Assembly: GCA_015499995.1 (NCBI GenBank)
Contig: JADNRV010000247.1
Coordinates: forward strand, 1-64,000
Source of the DNA: Flammula alnicola
Lineage: Eukaryota; Basidiomycota; Agaricomycetes; Agaricales; Strophariaceae
Reading direction: 5' to 3'
DNA length: 64,000 bases
This document shows positions 1 through 9,905 of the stretch, in pieces; positions within the stretch are counted from its first letter, which is position 1; each line of letters opens with the position of its first letter. Made by a program: the position numbers and the translations under genes. The notes below the pieces were generated by a model, which was not told the DNA's origin, searched no databases, and saw only the letters and a program-made list of their open reading frames with translations.

Positions 1-82
1 TGGCTACACAGCAAAACACCTCACTCTGCCTCTTTTTGTATCACCATGCTGTTTTTAAGTTCCACGGAACTTAATTCCTGAG

Positions 83-205
83 CCTTAAGTTTCCCGGCAG
101 GGTATTTTGTTGTAGCCGCTGATCCCTAAGTTTCCCAGAGGCTGTTTTCTGTCGTAGCCGCTGAACCCTAAGTTCCGTGGCACCTGTTTCCTGTCGTAGC
201 CGGCT
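83..205. repeat. Minisatellite, about 42 bp unit, three imperfect copies
   Basis: Three tandem units each begin with ctaagttt/ctaagttc and end with tgt(c/t)gtagccg. They lie at about 86-126, 127-168 and 169-205. A short palindrome (ttccacggaa) lies just upstream. No coding capacity is visible in the first 500 bases. Confidence 0.7.
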
Positions 206-432
206 ACGGGAATAGGAGTCCTATTCCCAGATGCAGCTTATTAGACGACTGGGAAGAGGTCGTAGAGGCCGCCCTTGAGTTGATGGGCAAATGGAAGTGG
301 ATGAGGTGTCCCTGCTGTCTGTCGTCGTATATCTAGCTCCCAATGTCAAATTGTCCTTTTTTTTGCACTTATTTTCAAAGTTAGTTATTCTAGATATTAT
401 AGTGTGGTTTGGTGAGCGGCGGCATAGTGCAG

Positions 433-458
433 AGGCGGCGGCGGCGGCGGCGGCGGCG
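433..458. repeat. GGC trinucleotide microsatellite
   Basis: A run of about eight ggc triplets. The overlapping plus-strand reading frame that turns it into polyalanine has no other support. Confidence 0.8.
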
Positions 459-500
459 ATTCATCTGAACCGCGCTGCTGGCCGATCTTCAATAACTACT

Positions 501-1530
501 TTATCCCTCTAATATTACTTTCAATGCCTTCATTAATGGAGCCAACGTCCTCATCAACTCTTTCTCCTTCTCGCTTGGCTCCCTGTTTATATCTTCCGCC
601 CATGACACCCACACTCTGAAGTCCCTCATAACCTCCCTCGTCCAATCTAGCAAATATTCTTCCGACTCTCCAACCGGAGGCTTTCCTATCTCTTTCTCGA
701 TACTTTTAACCGCGGACTTCATTTCCTCTTTCCAAAAGTCTGACCCGGCCCTTACGCCGATATCACAGGCCGGCGTTAGCGTGAACACTGTATGAAAACA
801 GTGCGGCGGCAATACCATCATGCAAGGCTCCGAAGACACCCACACGAATAGTTTCTCCGCCCTTTGTATGAATTTCATTGTCTTTCCCGCCCCGCCCTCA
901 TTCCACCGGTTACTATACCATAGTTCCAGGTGTCCCTCATCCGGCGGGCAGAATAACCAAATCTGAACACATCACTGAGTCATTCAATTCTTAATAAACT
1001 GTTTCTGAACCTACATTTCGTCCAAACAAATGCGCCCTTACCTGACCGCAAATGTAGTGATCGCGGACCATTGGGCTGAACGCGGGCGGAATCAAGAACC
1101 TGGCGGTCCAACCCTCCTTTGAATCTGGAAGGAATACCCTGCTTTCACTCCGAAAAAAGGGCGGAACGAGCACGTTCACATCCACCTTGCCTAAACCTGT
1201 ATCTGTTGACCCGCATTTCACCTTCGAAATCGGCGCGGAAAGCGGAAGGACCACTTTCCGCAAGTTGTCGGCAGTCTTGTTTGTGAGGTAGTCGAATATT
1301 GCATTCACCATGTCGGGGCCAGAGATAGACGCGCTCTCCGACAAGGCACCATCGTGTAGATTTGCACAATTCACCGGATTCCCCACCTTTATAGTTAATA
1401 TATCGTGAATCGCGTCGGCGGTGGTGAGGATTGGTTGATTTTCGGGATAAGGTAGAATTTTAACTGGGTAATCTAGATAACTGATTAGGCGGCGATAGCG
1501 TAACGCTAATTTTTGCAGGTTTCTATACCT
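501..1530 (-). CDS. Probable JmjC-fold-like hypothetical protein, 5' end unresolved
   Basis: Two minus-strand exons join cleanly in phase 0. The upstream one ends at 1042 with donor gtaag; a 79 bp intron follows (acceptor ttcag); the last exon runs 962-501. Upstream of 1386 the frame stays open to an acceptor near 1530 and there is no ATG, so earlier exons are missing from this model. Visible motifs are DHYICGQ followed by IWLFCPP and later MVLPPHCFHTVFTLTPA. This order resembles the cupin/JmjC-like proteins common in Agaricomycetes, in which a GQ-x-W-strand precedes a strand with LPPGCIH. The usual HxD metal ligands are not obvious, so catalytic activity is doubtful. Family assignment is by recollected pattern only. 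Confidence 0.5.
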
Positions 1531-1815
1531 GGGAAGTCAAAATGTGTATTTGAGAAGTAAAACTTTTCATTCCTCTGCAAAAGTGCGGAGAGGACTTGGA
1601 GGCCTTCTTGATGATGGGTGCTATCCGAGAGCGCCGACCACTCATTCTTGAGGGCTAAGATCTCTTCACGATGAAGGCCGAAAGTTGCTAAGGACTAACA
1701 TTGAACATCGGCGAATAGTAGAACGAAGTAATATCAACTTACAGATGCAAGAAGTGAAGGAAGGCATGTAGACTGAAAATAGGAAGAACACAACAGGACA
1801 CAAGAGCGGTTGATG

Positions 1816-2830
1816 ACTTGTTTGTGTGTGTTGATCAAAAATGGCGGGGAGCAATCAAAAATCCGATCAACAGCTGGGCGGAGAGTTATACAGTGAATGA
1901 GTGCGGAGGGGTCGTCAAGAATTTATTTGACCGCCGCAGATTCCATCATTGTGGGAACTTGGGAAACAACAGGCCTGAAAGCCATGGCCGCCGCAGGAAG
2001 GGGCGGGGCGGAGCTGTGCCAGGGGCATAGATTAACAATTTGCTGAACCACCACCTCCACCATTATATCTCCATTTCTGAAAGAACCGACACCGCCTGAA
2101 CTCTTGCCGCCACCTGAACCGCCGCCGCCTGAAATTCACTGTCGGTGAATCCACACGCGGTTAGTTACACTTTGGTACAATTGAGGTGGGTGGAGGTTGA
2201 TGGGTTTGTTCTTTGACGGAAGGACCGCTGTGTCTGCTGTCCTGAGGTGGTGGTACATGTGGAAGTGGGGTATTGAAATGGGTAGTCGTGGTAGGAGATT
2301 ATATTATTCAAATAATCGCTACAACGAGATAAGTAGGTAGCTATCTGCTCTTGTTTGTGTGTGTTGATCGAAAATGGCGGGGAGCAATCAAAACTCCGAT
2401 CAACAGCTGGGCGGAGAGTTATACAGTGAATGACTGCGGAGGGGGTCGTCAAGAATTTATTTGACCGCCGCAGATTCCATCATTGTGGGAACTTGGGAAA
2501 CAATAGGCCTGAACGCCATGGCCGCCGCAGGAAGGGGCGGGATGGAGCTGTGCCAGGGGCATAGATTAACAATTTGCAGAACCACCACCACTACCTCCGC
2601 CATTATTTCTCCATTTCTGAAAGAACCGACGCCGCCTGAACTGTTGCAGCCGCCTGAGCCGCCTGCGCCTGAACTGCTGCGCCGCCGCCTGAACTCCTGA
2701 ACCAACACCACTGCCGCCATTATTTCTCCACATCTGAAGGAACTGATACCGCCTGAACTCTTGCCGCCGCCTGAGCCACCGCCGCCTGAAATTCACTGTC
2801 GGTGTATCCACATGCGGTTAGTTACACTGT
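1816..2830. repeat. Direct duplication, period about 530 bp
   Basis: Copy 1 (about 1816-2170) and copy 2 (about 2347-2830) both start at cttgtttgtgtgtgttgatc and end at gcggttagttacact. Both carry the block aatttatttgaccgccgcag. Copy 2 has an extra internal duplication of roughly 115 bp made of CCGCCTGAAC-rich minisatellite. Several short open frames cross both copies but shift between strands, so I treat the region as non-coding repeat. Confidence 0.75.
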
Positions 2831-3044
2831 CAAATAAGACACTGCGAATTCTACCGTCTGCCAATCGTCCGTCAGTGTAATTGCACTGTCAGCCCATTTC
2901 GCAGTCACTGGATTCACGAACCTCCGCCGTCAAAACCGCCGCCTGATGTTCCAAGTCATTCTCATCATATTAATATAAGTTCACTAAACTTATATTGCAT
3001 CTGTCAGTACTCAATTCATACACCTTTAAAACATCGTATTTTTT

Positions 3045-3107
3045 CCCAAAAAAAACAACAAAAAAAACAACAAAAAAAACAACAAAAAAACAACAGAAAA
3101 CTATAAT
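3045..3107. repeat. A-rich simple repeat (aaaaaaacaac)n
   Basis: Four to five tandem copies of an 11-12 bp A-rich unit, then two degenerate copies of a longer unit containing aaaaactatgatatgc (3119-3170). Probably downstream flank of the minus-strand gene at 3213-4986. No target-site duplication was found, so I do not call it a retroposon tail. Confidence 0.7.
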
Positions 3108-3212
3108 ACTATGCAATGCCAAAAAAAAACTATGATATGCGATGCCCCAAAAACTATGATACGCCGCGGCACAAAAAACACGTAGGCGGGCTGCCCCAGA
3201 CCGTCCGACACC

Positions 3213-4986
3213 CTAAGACCAACCGTAACCATAACCTCCGTGCCGCCCTCGTCGTCCTCGATCCCTGTAATCCCAGTCTACTTCGTATTCGTCGTAGTCG
3301 TCCCGCTCTCGATCGTTGGGATCCCTTTCGTCTTCGTATCCGCTTCTGGATGCCGTCCAATCCTGGAGGAGCTCTTCGATGCCCTGCACCGCCGCCAGTG
3401 TGGTCGTCAGCCGTTCGCTCAACATCAACTGGGTGTCTTCGATGTTGTCCAACCGCGATTCGATCTGCTCGAGAACCCGGTCGTCTATATTCGAGGCACG
3501 AGCGGCGGCGGAACGAGCGGCGGAGGCACGAGTATTGTAGGCTCGAGCAGCGGGGGCAGGAGCGGCGGGAGCACGAGAGCCTGGGGCACGGGCGGCGGAG
3601 GCACGAGCGGCGCGAGCCCGCAAGGTAGAACCTTCGGCACTGGGCGCAGACGGGTGGGGGTTGCGGGGCGGGACCTGCACGTAGGCGCTGTTGGTGCGCT
3701 GGGTGCGGCGGGGTCTATCCAAGTGCTGGGAGCGAGTGGTGGGCGTGGTGCGGTCTGCTTTCTCGGTGCGTTTCTTCTTCGCGGGTGTAGGCGGCGGTGT
3801 CGCGGAGCGGGGTCTTGGGCGTTTAACGACGATGGTGGTGTTGTCGGCTTGCGAGTTTGATTTCGCAGGAGACGACCTGGGGGGGCTGGTTCGGGATTGG
3901 CGTTTGAAGCCGTGGATGGGGGCGGTGGGGGGGGGAGCGGACTTCACGCTACGCTTTGGCAGGGGGGCGATCTTTCGTTGTTGGATCTGGCGGGGGGTGG
4001 GGTTGTTCGTCGTGCGTACGCACTTTTTCTTGCGCTCCTTGCACAGCTCGCAGGCGCTTCCTTCCTTCGTTCCGATGGTGACGCACGGCGTACGGGCTTC
4101 GAGGCACTTGACGCATGGGTTTGCGGAGGCGGCGCTCTTGGCTAATAGAATGGGAGAAATGAAAGATTAATGCGGAATAACAGCAAGTAAAAGGTTCTAG
4201 CTTACCTGGCACGCCCTTTCGTTTCCTTTTCCCATTCCCGCTTGCCTTTGCCGCCGGCAGAGCGAGCTGCGACAAGACCGCCTCCTCCTCCTCTTCGTCG
4301 CTATCCTCCCCGCTCCCTTCATCCTCCCCGCTCTCTTCAAGCTCATCCTCGCCGCTCTCTTCAAGCTCATCCTCCCCATCCTCTCCGTTGTTACCCTCCC
4401 CATTCTCCCCCTCGTTATCCTCCCCGTCCTCTGCGTCGTCATCCCGCTCGTCCACCTGCCTCGCCTTCGCCTTTCCCCTTGCCTTTGCCGTCCTCGGAGC
4501 CCGTTTCGACTCAACGGGCTCCTCCGCCTCTTCGTCGTCATCCTCCTCGTCCAACTGCCTCTCCTTCCCCTTCCTGCTCGCTGTGTTCGACCTTGGAGGC
4601 GGCGTCGAGACCGGCTGCTGCTCCTGGTTGTCGTCGGCGTCACGAGCCCCCTTGTTCTGCATATCGACGTCCTCGTCGACCTTGCTCGGGTCCCGCTCGT
4701 CGTCTGCCACCGCGTCCGATTGTTGCGGGACGTGCTCCACCTGTGGAGCGTCGAGCGCCGGCTGGTCTTGGTGCTCGAGTGGCACGGGTGCGGTCGGGAG
4801 GTCGACTGGGAGGGGAAGAGACGACGGGGGTGAAACCGACGCGTCGTTGGCGACCTGGCTCTGCTGTTTGAGGGCCACCTTCTTTTCGAGACGCGATCGC
4901 GCCCTGCCGGCCTTGGCCTCCATTTTGGCTACTTCGGCCTTGGCTTTGAGGATCTCCTCGTCGTCGATGGGGGTCCACTCTGACAT
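3213..4986 (-). CDS. Zn2Cys6-like (fungal zinc cluster) protein
   Basis: Two exons (4986-4206 and 4141-3213, intron 64 bp, gtaag...ttag) give 569 aa; ATG at 4986 was chosen because the upstream open frame has no ATG. Residues 1-250 are strongly acidic and Ser/Pro/Glu-rich with long D/E runs, followed by a basic KRKRKG patch. Immediately after the intron lies CVKCLEARTPC then CELCKERKKKC, i.e. C-x2-C-x6-C-x10-C-x2-C-x6-C, which fits the binuclear zinc cluster spacing. A basic, Pro/Arg/Ala-rich low-complexity region follows, then a short predicted coiled coil (about residues 480-520) and an Asp/Arg/Gly/Tyr-rich tail. In Agaricomycetes many such proteins occur; DNA binding is plausible from the motif, but targets are unknown. 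The acidic N-terminus ahead of the cluster is atypical for Gal4-type factors. Confidence 0.75.
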
Positions 4987-5519
4987 GATGAGCAAGGACG
5001 GGAGTGGGACGTTGTGGTGGAGGTTCGAAGTCAAGAGACGTGACTTAAAACTTCGACAGCATAAATATGTACGTATTACATTATTTGCAAAGTCATAATC
5101 AATTACATAATCTTAGATAATAGATAAGATAATCGATGAATTTGCTGGCGGGAAAGCAAGGGTGCTGCAGGAGTGCGCATGACGGTCGTTCGTGCTGGAT
5201 GCGGGCGCACAGAGGAGTCGGGAGTTGGGATAACAGATGCGGGGGTTGTGGATGGGGCAACGCCGCTCGACAAGTACGATGGAAATGGGTTGGGAGAGCG
5301 AGGCGGCGGCGGTCTTGGCGCGAGCATCATTCGTGCTCACAGGAGGTTCGGAGAGGTTCAGATGGATGGCGGAGTTGTGAATGGATGACCACATCTAGGC
5401 GGACCAGAGATTGCGGGAGACAGGATAGAGATAGAGATGGAACGCCGGGTGTTGGAGTGGCAGCAGTGTCGCGGCGACTAGATGAGCGAGGACGAGTGTC
5501 GTTCATGCTGGACGTTGCT
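4987..5519. other. Upstream region of the zinc-cluster gene
   Basis: No convincing gene. It contains short GC-rich sequence related to the 140 bp repeat that follows (shared words such as gttcgtgctgga and gttcatgctgga). It probably includes the promoter of the minus-strand gene. Confidence 0.4.
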
Positions 5520-5799
5520 GCAGAGGACATTGGAGGCTAGGCGAATAGTAAAAGAGTGTCGGAATTGCAGCGAGGGGACGGGCGGGACTCAGGAGGGTGA
5601 AGGTCATTGAGGATCTATCGCGGCGGAGCGGAAGCGGCAAGCGGAGAGTTCACGTTGGTGCAGAGGACATTGGAGGCCAGGAGAATAGTAAAAGAGTGTC
5701 GGAATTGCAGCGAGGGGATGGGAGGGACTCAGGAGGGTGAAGGTCATTGAGGATTGATCACGGCGGAGCGGAAGCGGCAAGCGGAGAGGTCAGAGGCTG
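5520..5799. repeat. Tandem duplication, 140 bp unit, two copies
   Basis: Copies at 5520-5659 and 5660-5799 both begin gcagaggacattggagg. They share the long block with agtaaaagagtgtcggaatt and end ggcaagcggagag, with only a few differences. Partial related words extend on both sides. Confidence 0.85.
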
Positions 5800-6289
5800 C
5801 GGTCGCGGTCGCGGAGGCTTGTAGAGAGTGTATAAGCAAGGACAAAAGTTATTCGTGCTGGATGTTGGCACAGAGGAGGCAGGAGGCAGAGAGGAAGGAT
5901 GTGAGTTACATAGTAAATATAATTGAGGCCAGTAACAATACAAGTAGGTGACAAACAAAAAGAAGTAGTAAGATATACAAGTAAAAGACATCATAGTAGT
6001 CAAGGAATAGAATACAAAGGAGAGTAGTAGTAATAGTAGCTTTGCCTGTTCCACCACATGCTCTCCGCCCGCTTGCCCGCTCCCCCGCCATCCAGCCAAT
6101 AGCTGTGCGGACCACATTCTATTGACAGAATTAAAAGGTTTTATACATTTACAGACCTTCCAGACAGCTACCGAACTTTCAAAGTTCCACCGCCCACTCG
6201 CCGCCCGCTTTGCCGCCCGCCCCCGCCCGCTCCTCCTCCCTGCTGCGCGGTCCACATTCTATTAGCAGTGCAGGCTTCAAAACATGATA

Positions 6290-6720
6290 GAATGAGTTTC
6301 CCTAATGCTAAACATTGTATAATAGTCACCGAATGGGCCTCCATACTCTTACTGAATATTTCGGAGATGTAGTAGTCTATATGCCCGCCCCCCCTTATAC
6401 CAAAGATATTCAGGAGGGTATGTGGGGCTTCAAAATGGGGCGGAATTAGTTTTCTCTGTTCTAAAAAAGAAATAATGACCATCCAATAGGCCCTCAGTCA
6501 TCTACTGAATATCTTTGAGAGGTATAGAGTATGTGTACCTCCACCTGCCAAACCAAAGATATTCAGGGTTGACTCCAGACCTTTATACCCTTTATTTCTG
6601 TTCTCTAGATGTCTAATAGAGTTCAGAAAATACCCTACCTAAGCTCCATAATGAAAACTGAATATCTTGTATATACCTCTCCTCCTCCTCCTCCCCCCTC
6701 TATATCTCAAGAACGGGACC
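6290..6720. repeat. Degenerate tandem repeat around 'actgaatatctttgag'
   Basis: Two to three units of about 150 bp each contain an (actgaatat) word followed 70-90 bp later by its inverse (ccaaagatattcag): units about 6331-6488, 6489-6620 and a partial from 6640. Two GC-rich, related stretches ending gcggacc/tccacattctatt precede it (6040-6260). No gene is seen between 5800 and 7260. At 6892-6950 there is a small tandem of cgcggtgactcgcgttgga. Confidence 0.5.
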
Positions 6721-7263
6721 ACCAAATATGCTCATATTTCGCATAGGACATGTCTATATACATTATATCTTATGTAGATACTCAAAACTGGAAAGTTTTG
6801 GAACACTAAAACTTACCCATACTTTACAGGTAGTACTAATCACTTTTCTAGGTCAGAATGACAGTTGATAATGTGTCAGATCATATCAGGTTGGGTCACG
6901 TTGAGTCGCGGTGACTCGCGTTGGATACGCGGTGACTCGCGTTGGGTGTCATGGGGTATAAACAACCGAACAACACCATGTACTATCTCAGGTTACTTTA
7001 CATATCCTAGAAGCATCCCTGTAGCAGAGAAATAGTGCATAAGTATAGTATCTTATAGGGTGACACTGTTGCGGCACTTCCCGATTTGGTAAGTCCGCCA
7101 TCAAAGGCGGGTCTGACGACTGTCGGCGTATCTCATGAACAGGCCCACCAAATCCTTAGCGGTTTTGCATGAGCCTTATACGATAGTAATATATATGTAA
7201 TGTACACTAATAGTAGGAGAAAGTTTGTGTACGATGTTACCTTTTCGATAAGGATAAGTACTA

Positions 7264-7530
7264 CTGTACCATTTTAATTAATTCGGCCGTCACGCGTCAC
7301 AGGGCTTGTGGATGTGGCCGAAATCGGACGGTTGTCCCAGGTCACAAACACTTTGGCCGGCGCTCCAGATCAGTTGGTACCTCCGGAGCGCTCCGCGGGG
7401 CGCAAGCGCCCCGCATATTGGCCGAATTTTTGGTATGTGTCTCAGGTCACAGGTCAGTTTGGCCGATGTACAAATTTCGTCCACATGGTCACAGGTCACA
7501 GCCCCGGCCGAACTAATTAAAATGGTACAG
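7264..7530. mobile_element. MITE with TA target duplication (Tc1/mariner-like)
   Basis: 267 bp element bounded by TA on both sides (7262-7263 and 7531-7532). The terminal inverted repeats start CTGTACCATTTTAATTA and continue with one mismatch through TTCGGCCG (about 26 bp per end). It has no coding capacity. The flanks (7231-7263 plus 7531-7537) rejoin exactly as a 38 bp sequence present uninterrupted, on the opposite strand, at 29242-29279. This confirms both ends and the TA duplication. An internal GC-rich hairpin (ggggcgcaagcgccccg) is also present. Confidence 0.92.
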
Positions 7531-8005
7531 TATAATCACTTGCTCTCCTGGGGAGGTATTTTCTGCCCAGCAATTGACCTGGGCGCGTCATAAGCCTGTC
7601 CCTTCACTTTCCCCCGAGAACACCAAGGGGCGCGGGAAGGGCGACTGACTAAATTCCCCATGAATCAGTACCGCTGGTGATGCAAATAGATTCCTATTTT
7701 GTAACAAGAAAAACTTTAAATCAAGTGTGCTACCTCTGTACAAGTCATCTGCACCGCGCATTTGATGTATCAATGAAGCGCCCATACCCGACCTCGGTGC
7801 GCTTACAAAAATGAGGGAGGTTTCGGGCATCGGGAATGGCACTGCCGCCTCCGACCAAAGCTAAAAATAGCACCATTGCTGGAATGAATTATTCATAATC
7901 CTTTAGTCAAACACTCGCTCGACGTGTCCCCGCAAGTAGCATACGCGTCCCGTCCCTGCTCTTGTCTCAATTTCGACGCTCTTCTATTCACTTCTATCCT
8001 TGACA

Positions 8006-8012
8006 TATAAAA
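8006..8012 (+). promoter_or_regulatory. TATA box of dehydrogenase copy 1
   Basis: TATAAAA lies 94 bp upstream of the ATG at 8100 and is conserved at 23544-23550 in the second copy (97 bp upstream of its ATG). Confidence 0.6.
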
Positions 8013-8099
8013 GAACTCCAGGATGGTTGGTACGAGTCAGAACAAAAGCCTCCAACTCCCGCAACCTTCAACAACTCCACCCTCACTAACCAATTCAGC

Positions 8100-9078
8100 A
8101 TGCCTTCCTGGTTGATCACCGGCGCTAACAGGGGTATCGGTTACAACACCGTCGAGAATCTGGTACGTACCGGCCTCAGAGCGCCCATTTCAAGCGCTCA
8201 CGAAATGATCAACTATAGCTCAAGAACGATGCCAACTTCGTCATCGCTACTGCTCGCAGCGTCGATTCCCCAGAGCTTCAGGCGCTCGCTTCGAAGCATC
8301 CGAAGAACTTGAACATTGTAGAACTAGATATCACGAGCCAAGAGAGCGTTGATAGGGCTGTCGAAACCATCACCCCTCTGCTCCCCAACGGTCTCGACTA
8401 CCTTGTCAACAACGCTGGAAAGAACCCTCAGCCAAACACCCGATTCGAAGACTTGTACGTTCACATCGGTCTTACACGAAGATTAATTGGCTGAGTAGTA
8501 AAATTTATCTAGGAACCTCGATGAATTCGCAGATGAAATGTCGTTCAGCACCGTCGCTCCTCTCCGCGTCTCTCGCGCCTTCCTCCCTCTCGTCAAGAAG
8601 TCCGAGTTGAAGAGGATCATCTTCATCAGCTCCGTCCTCGCATCGTCCCAGATTACATTCCTGATGGCTGGCCAATTCAATGCCTACTCTGTTGCCAAGG
8701 CTGCTCTCAACATGTGTGGCTTCTTTTTTTATTCGTCAGAATGCTGGAATACTTACAATGTAAACTTTCAGGCTGGCGCACAAGTGGGCCGCCACCCTTA
8801 AATACGAAGGCGTCACTACCGCTGCTATCCACCCAGGTACGCATCTTTCTCTGTTTCAAAGATATACTTGCGTTTTCTTACGCGATCACATCACAACAGG
8901 CTGGTCGCAGACAGCCCTCGGCGAGGGCATCAACGAGTGGATGGCGAAATACGCCCCTCAGGTGCCTCATTTCCCACCAGAAGCCGCTGCCGACAACGTC
9001 ATCAAGATCTCCGAGGCGCTCACGCTCGAGAAGACTGGCGCGTTCTGGCATTTCGATGGAACCAACCTTCCCTGGTAA
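8100..9078 (+). CDS. Short-chain dehydrogenase/reductase, copy 1
   Basis: Five exons (8100-8162, 8219-8454, 8513-8713, 8772-8836, 8900-9078) encode 247 aa, typical for a classical SDR. Visible motifs are the nucleotide-binding TGANRGIG at residues 7-14, NNAG at 85-88, catalytic Ser in SSVLAS near 139-140, and the Tyr-x3-Lys pair in YSVAK at 158-162. These residues support NAD(P)H-dependent reduction or oxidation of a carbonyl/hydroxyl substrate in the cytosol; the substrate cannot be read from sequence. The ATG opens the Rossmann fold directly with no targeting peptide. It converges on the RBR ligase gene. A second copy, also apparently intact, is at 23641-24619. The TATA-to-gene block is duplicated too, so both copies probably share regulation. 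Confidence 0.93.
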
Positions 9079-9905
9079 ATTGCCGAGCATCTTTTCAGTG
9101 ATGTACAAGTACGATGTGTATGAGATGCGAATTTACTAGTTAATCTTTTCAATATTGGTCCCTCGTGAAGTCGATTAGCAAGCGTGCCGAATCGTGCATG
9201 AAAAAATACCCGACCAATATTCAAAATTCAAATCGGAGGAAGACGCCACCACAGCCTGATTCAAAGGTGAGCTTACCCAAGTACACGGGGAGGATTAAGT
9301 TCGTTGTCAGTGTAGAGCGCGGAGAAGCGGTAGAAGACGGCGCTGGTAATTGAGGATGGGGCTCTATAGCTTGAGCGGTATGGTATCAGTTTCCGCGACA
9401 AGAGAAGTAAAAGGTGCAAGATGAATGATATATAGGAAAGAGGGTGCGATATATGGAAGAAGGAAGAGAGAGGGCGCACGCGATCGGACCTATTCGAAGG
9501 CGTAGGTGCAACGCAACAATATGACGGGACGTCCTCAGTACTCACCCTGCAACATCCTCCATGACCTCAGCACACGTCTCACCCCATAGTATTATTGGCA
9601 ACGCACCGACAATATTAAGCTATGGGTTAGCCGATCCGGGTTTTGGAAGGCATCCTTCGGTGGTCATCACCTAAATGTCATTCATTTTTGCTCTAGGCCA
9701 AAGACTCTGAGTCTGTGAGGTTTAACGGTAACAACTTTATTTTCTATGGTCGAAGGTGTTCCAGATGGGGACACTGAAGTAAGTACTTCCAATGATCAAC
9801 ACAAGTTCAACAAAGCGAAACAAGACATTCTATTGGAGCTTGATAGGAGGAAGAATCCGAGGGTGCAGGTCCGACTCGGAAATGCAGCCTCGCTGAGCAA
9901 CTGCA
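9079..9905. other. Intergenic region between convergent genes
   Basis: Holds the 3' flanks of the dehydrogenase (plus) and the RBR gene (minus). The first 160 bases still match the segmental repeat. No supported gene. Confidence 0.5.

Larger units (their letters stand above)
7588..9236. repeat. Dispersed segmental repeat, copy 1 (with dehydrogenase gene)
   Basis: About 1.65 kb is closely similar to 23113-24789 in direct orientation. It includes the promoter (shared block gggcgactgactaaattccc), the whole five-exon gene and about 150 bp of 3' flank. Introns are more divergent than exons, consistent with both copies having been under coding constraint. Confidence 0.9.

Noticed and set aside
2457..2811. 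Arg/Gly-rich open frames in the 2.5 kb repeat as genes
   Set aside because: They arise from CCGCCTGAAC-type minisatellite units, differ between the two repeat copies and lack splice or start support.
3045..3107. Retroposon poly(A) tail
   Set aside because: The A-runs are interrupted at regular 11-12 bp steps and no flanking target duplication was found.
4242..5098. Long plus-strand frames opposite the zinc-cluster gene
   Set aside because: Antisense of Glu/Asp-rich coding DNA gives Pro/Ser/Arg-rich open frames without domains.
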